From contig JAFEAJ010000008.1 of the NCBI GenBank assembly GCA_018266455.1, forward strand, positions 124,001-188,000: 64,000 nucleotides of DNA. The letters are read 5' to 3'. This document shows positions 59,955 to 64,000 of this stretch, piece by piece; within the stretch, counting starts at the first letter, position 1, and each line of letters starts with the position of its first letter. Source of the DNA: Bacteroidota bacterium (GTDB lineage Bacteria; Bacteroidota; Bacteroidia; Chitinophagales; Chitinophagaceae). A program made the translations under genes and the position numbers. The notes below the pieces were generated by a model, which worked only from the letters and a program-made list of their open reading frames with translations, searched no databases and was not told the DNA's origin.

Positions 59955-60731
59955 TCAAGCCACCGTTGCGGGCTGGTTCAGTTTTGTAAGAAATTTATGC
60001 AAGATCTCATTGAATTCATTTTCACGTTCCATCATGGGCGCATGCCCGCATTGATCAATAAAATGAAGCTCGCTGTTCGGTATCAGCCGATGGAACTCTC
60101 GGCCCACAAACGGGGGGGTAATGGAATCGTTATTTCCCCAAATCAATAACGCAGGTTGTTTGATTTGATTGAGCTCTTCCCCTAAATTATTCCTGATGGC
60201 GCTTTTTGCCAGTGCAATGATCTTAATGGCTTTTATCCTGTTATTGACTATTTCATACACTTCATCTACCAGTTCCTTGGTAGCTGTCTTTGAGTCATAA
60301 AACGTAAGCTCTGTTTTCTTTTTGATGTATTCATAATCGCCACGCTTGGGATAGCTGTCGCCCATGCCATTTTCAAAAAGGCCCGAACTGCCGGTAAGTA
60401 TAATCGATTTTAGCCTTTCCGGATGTTTTAATGCATGAACGAGCGCCACATGCCCGCCCAAAGAATTGCCCAGCAAATGAATATTATGATAATTTCTTTT
60501 CTCAATGAATTTGTGAACAAACTTTTCAAGGCCACCTACCGAAGTATGGAGAATATCGAGATCAAATAAAGGCAACATAGGCACGATCACCTTATTGTGA
60601 TGGCGGAAATATTCGATCAACCCTTTGAAGTTGCTAAGTGCGCCAAACAAGCCATGCAGCAGCACCAAAGGCTCCCCCTCGCCTTCTTCAATGAATTTGA
60701 ATTTATCCTGTTGTTTGATTTCGTATTGCAT
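59955..60731 (-). CDS. Alpha/beta hydrolase
   Basis: 258 aa. Oxyanion region LVLLHGLFGALSNFKGLI, nucleophile elbow LLGNSLGGHVALVHALKHPER (Ser in GNSLGG), and catalytic His in FIDQCGHAPMMERENEFNEIL, with Asp in LLIWGNNDSITPP. No signal peptide. The substrate cannot be inferred. It lies 16 bp upstream of the CBS gene and is probably in the same operon; a TAAATTTG element at 60802-60809 on the minus strand may be the promoter -7. Confidence 0.9.
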   Translation of the reverse strand: MQYEIKQQDKFKFIEEGEGEPLVLLHGLFGALSNFKGLIEYFRHHNKVIVPMLPLFDLDILHTSVGGLEKFVHKFIEKRNYHNIHLLGNSLGGHVALVHALKHPERLKSIILTGSSGLFENGMGDSYPKRGDYEYIKKKTELTFYDSKTATKELVDEVYEIVNNRIKAIKIIALAKSAIRNNLGEELNQIKQPALLIWGNNDSITPPFVGREFHRLIPNSELHFIDQCGHAPMMERENEFNEILHKFLTKLNQPATVA

Positions 60732-60907
60732 TATTAATAAATTCCTTGCTTATTCAATCGCTAAAGTAAACGTTTTATGCCAAATACCATTTTTAAAGGA
60801 ACAAATTTACAATAACTAAACATGATACCTGGCTCTATGATTCTTGTCATAGCATGATAAAATTTTTGTAATTAGCGCAACAACCTGGTTGAACAGCAGC
60901 AATATGC

Positions 60908-61435
60908 TTAGTATGCAAAGCCTGCAAAAAAATGTTCCAGCTCATTGAACATATTCTTGAATATGGGAACCACCTTGCCAAGCGCATTAACAACAATCGG
61001 ACCCCATGGTTCAATGAAGGGGTAAGTTACAGAAGAAGAGATCATGTGTTGTGAAACGATATGAAGGCGCGTGGCATAGAAAAGCAGCACGCTATAAGCT
61101 ACAACATAAATACAGATGTATAGAACTACACCCCCCAACTTATCTATCCAACCCAAAAAAACATAATCTATTGCTTCCCTGATAAGATTGGCTACCCAAC
61201 GGACAATCAGCACCACTGCTATAAAAACAAGTGCAAAGCCCAGGGCTGGGAGCCATTTGGATGGGAGGTGGATGGCGCCATCAATGCTTTCAGCAACCAC
61301 AGCCGACAATTTTATAGCAGCGGCAATGCCCAGCAAAAGTCCAAATACCGAAAACAAAGCAACAATTAAACCTTTGCGCAACCCCTTAAAAACAGCAAGC
61401 ACCAGTAGCCCCAAAAAAAAGATGTCAAGCAGCAC
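60908..61435 (-). CDS. CvpA-family membrane protein
   Basis: 175 aa, probably starting at GTG (61433-61435). Four hydrophobic helices are visible, with the family start LLDIFFLGLLVLAVFKGLRKGLIVALFS, GIAAAIKLSAVVAESI and later AVVLIVRWVANLIREAIDYVFLGWIDKLGG-type sequence. CvpA proteins are linked to envelope homeostasis and colicin V export in E. coli. Here it follows the YqeY gene, and there is no link by position to the peptide island. Confidence 0.85.
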   Translation of the reverse strand: MLLDIFFLGLLVLAVFKGLRKGLIVALFSVFGLLLGIAAAIKLSAVVAESIDGAIHLPSKWLPALGFALVFIAVVLIVRWVANLIREAIDYVFLGWIDKLGGVVLYICIYVVAYSVLLFYATRLHIVSQHMISSSVTYPFIEPWGPIVVNALGKVVPIFKNMFNELEHFFAGFAY

Positions 61436-61471
61436 TGTACAATTTTTTCCTAAAAATTATTTGAAAAAAAA

Positions 61472-61924
61472 TTATTTCTGCAACAATTCTTTAACCATTG
61501 CACTAACTGTTTTGCCATCGGCCTGGCCGGCCAGTTGTTTGGTAGCAATGCCCATTACCTTGCCCATATCTGCCGGAGATGCTGCACCGGTTTCAGCAAT
61601 AATTTTCCCAATAAGCGATTTTAACTCTTCTATGCTTAACTGCTTAGGCATGAATTTTTCGATTATAGCAATTTCTTCCTTTTCCTTTATGGCAAGGTCT
61701 GCGCGGCCCTGCTTTTCATAAATCTCAAGAGCGTCTTTTCGCTGTTTGATGAGTTTCTGCAACAATTTTATTTCATCAGCCTCTTTCAATTCTCCATTAG
61801 CGCCTTCGGCTGTTTTAGCCAGTATAATCGCAGCTTTTATTGCCCTAAGGCTTCTTAAAGCTGCTTCATCTTTAGCAAGCATAGCTGCTTTCAGGTCGGT
61901 CATTATCTTTTGTTCAAGGGACAT
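61472..61924 (-). CDS. GatB/YqeY domain protein
   Basis: 150 aa. MSLEQKIMTDLKAAMLAKD, SLRAIKAAIILAKTAE, and PKQLSIEELKSLIGKIIAETG then ADMGKVMGIATKQLAGQADG are the standard YqeY pattern, shared with the tail domain of GatB. A role in tRNA-dependent amidation or tRNA binding is supposed. It follows gldC by 9 bp and is likely co-transcribed with it. Confidence 0.92.
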   Translation of the reverse strand: MSLEQKIMTDLKAAMLAKDEAALRSLRAIKAAIILAKTAEGANGELKEADEIKLLQKLIKQRKDALEIYEKQGRADLAIKEKEEIAIIEKFMPKQLSIEELKSLIGKIIAETGAASPADMGKVMGIATKQLAGQADGKTVSAMVKELLQK

Positions 61925-61933
61925 AAAAAATTT

Positions 61934-62281
61934 TTAAGCTTTGTTTTCTTTTAATTGCAGCTCCCTGAATTTGTCATAAAAATTTTTAGCGAACTGCTTG
62001 ATATCATTCGTCAATTCAGGTTGTTTGGTGGCCCGGTTATAGGTTTCGGCCATAGCCATAAATGATTGATAAAAAAAATCAGTCATCTCATCAACCATCA
62101 TCGCTTTGGTCCACAAATCAATGCGCAGGGCTGTTTTATCTGTCCCGTCCCAAAATGCAAGCATCATGGCTTTTGCTTGTTGCGCATGGTCTGCAGTGGT
62201 ATCGGTTGCGTTCCACAAAATCTGGTCGGGTACCTTGTTTTCATCCAGGTGCACATCGATGTTTATAGATGACTTCTTCAT
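61934..62281 (-). CDS. gldC: Gliding motility protein GldC
   Basis: 115 aa. The pattern SSINIDVHLDENKVPDQILWN, then MMLAFWDGTDKTALRIDLWTKAM and EMTDFFYQSFMAMAETYNRAT is that of GldC, a small cytoplasmic protein of the gliding/T9SS-associated set. It heads gldC-yqeY-cvpA. A TAACTTTG sequence at 62302-62309 on the minus strand is a likely -7 element. It supports the assignment to Bacteroidota and the presence of T9SS. Confidence 0.92.
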   Translation of the reverse strand: MKKSSINIDVHLDENKVPDQILWNATDTTADHAQQAKAMMLAFWDGTDKTALRIDLWTKAMMVDEMTDFFYQSFMAMAETYNRATKQPELTNDIKQFAKNFYDKFRELQLKENKA

Positions 62282-62301
62282 AACTTGGCTTTATAAACCT
62301 G

Positions 62302-62309
62302 CAAAGTTA
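62302..62309 (-). promoter_or_regulatory. Putative -7 element TAACTTTG of gldC
   Basis: Matches TAnnTTTG and lies 21 bp before the gldC ATG on the minus strand. The nearest TTTG upstream is 23 bp away, a little beyond the usual spacing. Confidence 0.4.
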
Positions 62310-62317
62310 CGCTGAAT

Positions 62318-63439
62318 TTATTTTAGCACATGCAAAATGGCGCCGCACAGTGTATCAATCGATTGTTGCATATTAAATTGCGCTGCCTGTGCTTTACCCT
62401 TTTCAACCGTACGAGACCGTATCTTTTCATCTTTATATAATAGCACCAGTTGATTTGCCAATGACCCGCTATTTTTAAAATCGGCATACCATGCGGCATT
62501 GCCGGCAATTTCGCGCAATGGGCTGTTCGCATCCAGCACTAAAGCGGTATGGGCCTGCAATGCATGCAGCACATCGACCCCTGCTCCTTCCTCATAAAAT
62601 GGCAAAATGAGCCCATAAGATGCAGCAATCAGTTTTATTAATATATTTTCTTCAACCTGGTTGTATACATGCACATCAGCACGATACTTGAAGCTTTCCA
62701 TTTTTTCCGTAAAACGGATATGGTTTATTAACATTTCACCAGCCAATACCAACTGCATATTTGATTGGAGCCTTTTTTTAAATTGCGAAAAAGCTTTCAG
62801 CAAATCAATAAGGCCTTCATCGCTGTGGTTCATGAGGGCCATAAAATATTCCTTCCCTGCTGCAAATTTTGTTTTTGTGCTTTCTCTTTCAGCCCAGGAT
62901 GGTGGCTTTGCCCCTTCTGTTGTAAAAGGTTTTATTACCGCAATTTTATTTGCATCAACATCATATTGCTGAACAGCTTCCATCTTGTTTTTTTGTGAAA
63001 CCGTAAAGATCACTTTCGCACAGCTCAAAGTTCGTTTCAGTTTTTTTTTATAAAGATTGTAATAGCTTTTGCTTTTCGAAGATTGTTTATTTTGCACTAT
63101 TCCTGCTGCCCAGGCACATTGAGCTGTTGCTGACGAAGCAATAATGCCCCCGGTGGTGATGAGCAAATCGGCCTTATTTTTCTTTGCCAATGCTGGCAAT
63201 TGGTACCGGTACCAAAGCAGCCAGCCCAGCCGGGTCGGCAAAATTTTTTTTGAAATAATATTTGTTAACGATGCGGCTTTTATGAGCTTGCTATTATCGG
63301 TTAAAGGGCTGGTTATAAATAACCAGTCGATTTCGGGCATTTTTTGTTTGAGATGGCCGAGACAGGCAACAATAAATTTTGAAGTTGAAAAACCAATACA
63401 GTTATGGGCAAGCGGCTGACAGTCAACAATAATTTTCAT
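62318..63439 (-). CDS. Glycosyltransferase, family 1/4 type
   Basis: 373 aa from the ATG at 63437-63439. GT-B pattern with MKIIVDCQPLAHNCIGFSTS, donor site PFYEEGAGVDVLHALQAHTALVLDANSPLREIAG, and AKVIFTVSQKNKMEAVQQYDVDANKIAVI in the middle. Closest to the GT4 proteins. A TAACTTTG element at 63450-63457 on the minus strand may be the promoter. Donor and acceptor unknown. It is outside the peptide island and not close to the three island transferases in sequence. Confidence 0.85.
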   Translation of the reverse strand: MKIIVDCQPLAHNCIGFSTSKFIVACLGHLKQKMPEIDWLFITSPLTDNSKLIKAASLTNIISKKILPTRLGWLLWYRYQLPALAKKNKADLLITTGGIIASSATAQCAWAAGIVQNKQSSKSKSYYNLYKKKLKRTLSCAKVIFTVSQKNKMEAVQQYDVDANKIAVIKPFTTEGAKPPSWAERESTKTKFAAGKEYFMALMNHSDEGLIDLLKAFSQFKKRLQSNMQLVLAGEMLINHIRFTEKMESFKYRADVHVYNQVEENILIKLIAASYGLILPFYEEGAGVDVLHALQAHTALVLDANSPLREIAGNAAWYADFKNSGSLANQLVLLYKDEKIRSRTVEKGKAQAAQFNMQQSIDTLCGAILHVLK

Positions 63440-63652
63440 AATCAAAATGCAAAGTTAGGTTTCGGAAAATGTTTAGCATGAAATCGTTTTATGAAAATTT
63501 ACGTAACATAAACACTCTGGCAATACGCATATTTTCTATGACATTTCAGTTTTTACTGTTGTTTTAAGTGAAGTAAAACTGCTTTGCAATTAAAATTGCG
63601 AAGCAATAATTTAGTGGTCAAAATCCGTATTACCTCATTAAAACCAGTACCC

Positions 63653-64000
63653 ATGAAAAATGTCTACTTTGTGCTTATTGCCTCTAGTACATGCCTGATG
63701 ACATTTGTCCCCAAGCGCAGCACTGCACAGTGCCTCTGCTCCTCCGGTCTGCCTGCAACACCAATAACACAATCTATCACAATCGCACCAAAAGTATCAA
63801 GCTCCTTAACTTTTAATTTTAACCAGTTTGACCCCTCTGTTGGAACACTGTCCTGTGTGAGCCTGAAGGATACGGTAACTATTGTAACCACTTCCAGTGC
63901 GCTTAATACCGGGCCAGACAGCACTGCTTTTCTTTTTCAATTAACAGTGCCAAGTAAAATCACAGCCCCTGGCATTACCATAAACAAAGTATTCAACAAA
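63653..64000 (+). CDS. Secreted protein, choice-of-anchor E type (3' end outside window)
   Basis: 116 codons up to the window edge, no stop. The signal peptide MKNVYFVLIASSTCLMTFV is followed by APKVSSSLTFNFNQFDPSVG and VSLKDTVTIVTTSS, a pattern seen in choice-of-anchor E domains, which are surface-linked proteins of unknown function. The upstream 207 bp contain no other gene. The C-terminus, and so any T9SS sorting domain, cannot be seen. Confidence 0.6.
   Translation, partial: MKNVYFVLIASSTCLMTFVPKRSTAQCLCSSGLPATPITQSITIAPKVSSSLTFNFNQFDPSVGTLSCVSLKDTVTIVTTSSALNTGPDSTAFLFQLTVPSKITAPGITINKVFNK

Noticed and set aside
60908..61435. CvpA as part of the peptide export system because of the colicin V name
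   Set aside because: It lies in the housekeeping gldC-yqeY run, about 6.5 kb outside the island, and CvpA proteins are general envelope proteins.

Overview
The window reads as a chromosomal segment of a member of the Bacteroidota, most likely Chitinophagales/Chitinophagaceae. The support is lineage-typical content: GldC, a protein with a type IX secretion (T9SS) sorting tail, DUF4954, DUF6089, paired OmpH proteins ahead of BamA, a GH3-serine hydrolase fusion, few Shine-Dalgarno motifs, and two promoters that match the Bacteroidota consensus TTTG-N20-TAnnTTTG exactly (ahead of tRNA-fMet and ahead of superoxide dismutase).

Layout. 0-16 kb is mostly housekeeping: a YVTN beta-propeller protein, an OmpR-type two-component pair, an arginase-fold protein with eroded metal motifs, a beta-barrel protein, DacB/PBP4, an HPF-like protein, MutL, a GH3-beta-lactamase fusion, initiator tRNA, Era and Der. 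16-26 kb holds a T9SS cargo protein, DUF4954, an M20 amidohydrolase, a zinc alcohol dehydrogenase, Fe/Mn superoxide dismutase, a lipoprotein, and yidD-rnpA-rpmH. 26-31.7 kb (minus strand) is uppS-bamA-ompH-ompH-murI. 55.9-63.4 kb (minus strand) is glycosyltransferase, gldC, yqeY, cvpA, alpha/beta hydrolase, CBS protein, BamA-like barrel, nadK and DUF6089. In many Bacteroidota CBS-nadK-DUF6089 runs directly into uppS-bamA-ompH-ompH-murI, so the 24 kb between them (about 31.8-55.8 kb) looks like an accessory insertion into a conserved envelope-biogenesis cluster.

The island is the exciting part. It carries five small precursor genes (P1 to P5 at 36.1, 37.7, 41.5, 43.4 and 52.1 kb) with near-identical leaders ending in GG or GS/G and hypervariable cysteine-rich cores holding 8, 8, 6, 6 and 6 cysteines. 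P3 begins with CTG instead of ATG. Around them are a C39-peptidase ABC exporter, an HlyD adaptor, a C39-like/VKOR/thioredoxin oxidase, three TlpA-type thioredoxins, three glycosyltransferase-like proteins and two MG2/plug-domain envelope proteins. Each precursor is followed on its own strand by one large envelope gene (P2, P3 and P4 by TlpA proteins; P1 and P5 by MG2 proteins), and each is preceded by the same roughly 32-bp element placed 28-30 nt before its start codon. I infer a multi-cassette system that exports disulfide-bonded, perhaps glycosylated, peptides. No LanB, LanM, radical SAM, YcaO or ATP-grasp modification gene is present.

Control of the island: an XRE-type regulator (54.1 kb) diverges from the VKOR gene across two tandem palindromes. 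One of these palindromes recurs exactly at 38.0 kb in what looks like a deleted second regulator locus. The regulator gene contains an 18-C homopolymer whose slippage would swap its C-terminal tail. A UPF0175/DUF3368 toxin-antitoxin pair and gene debris mark the right edge of the island.
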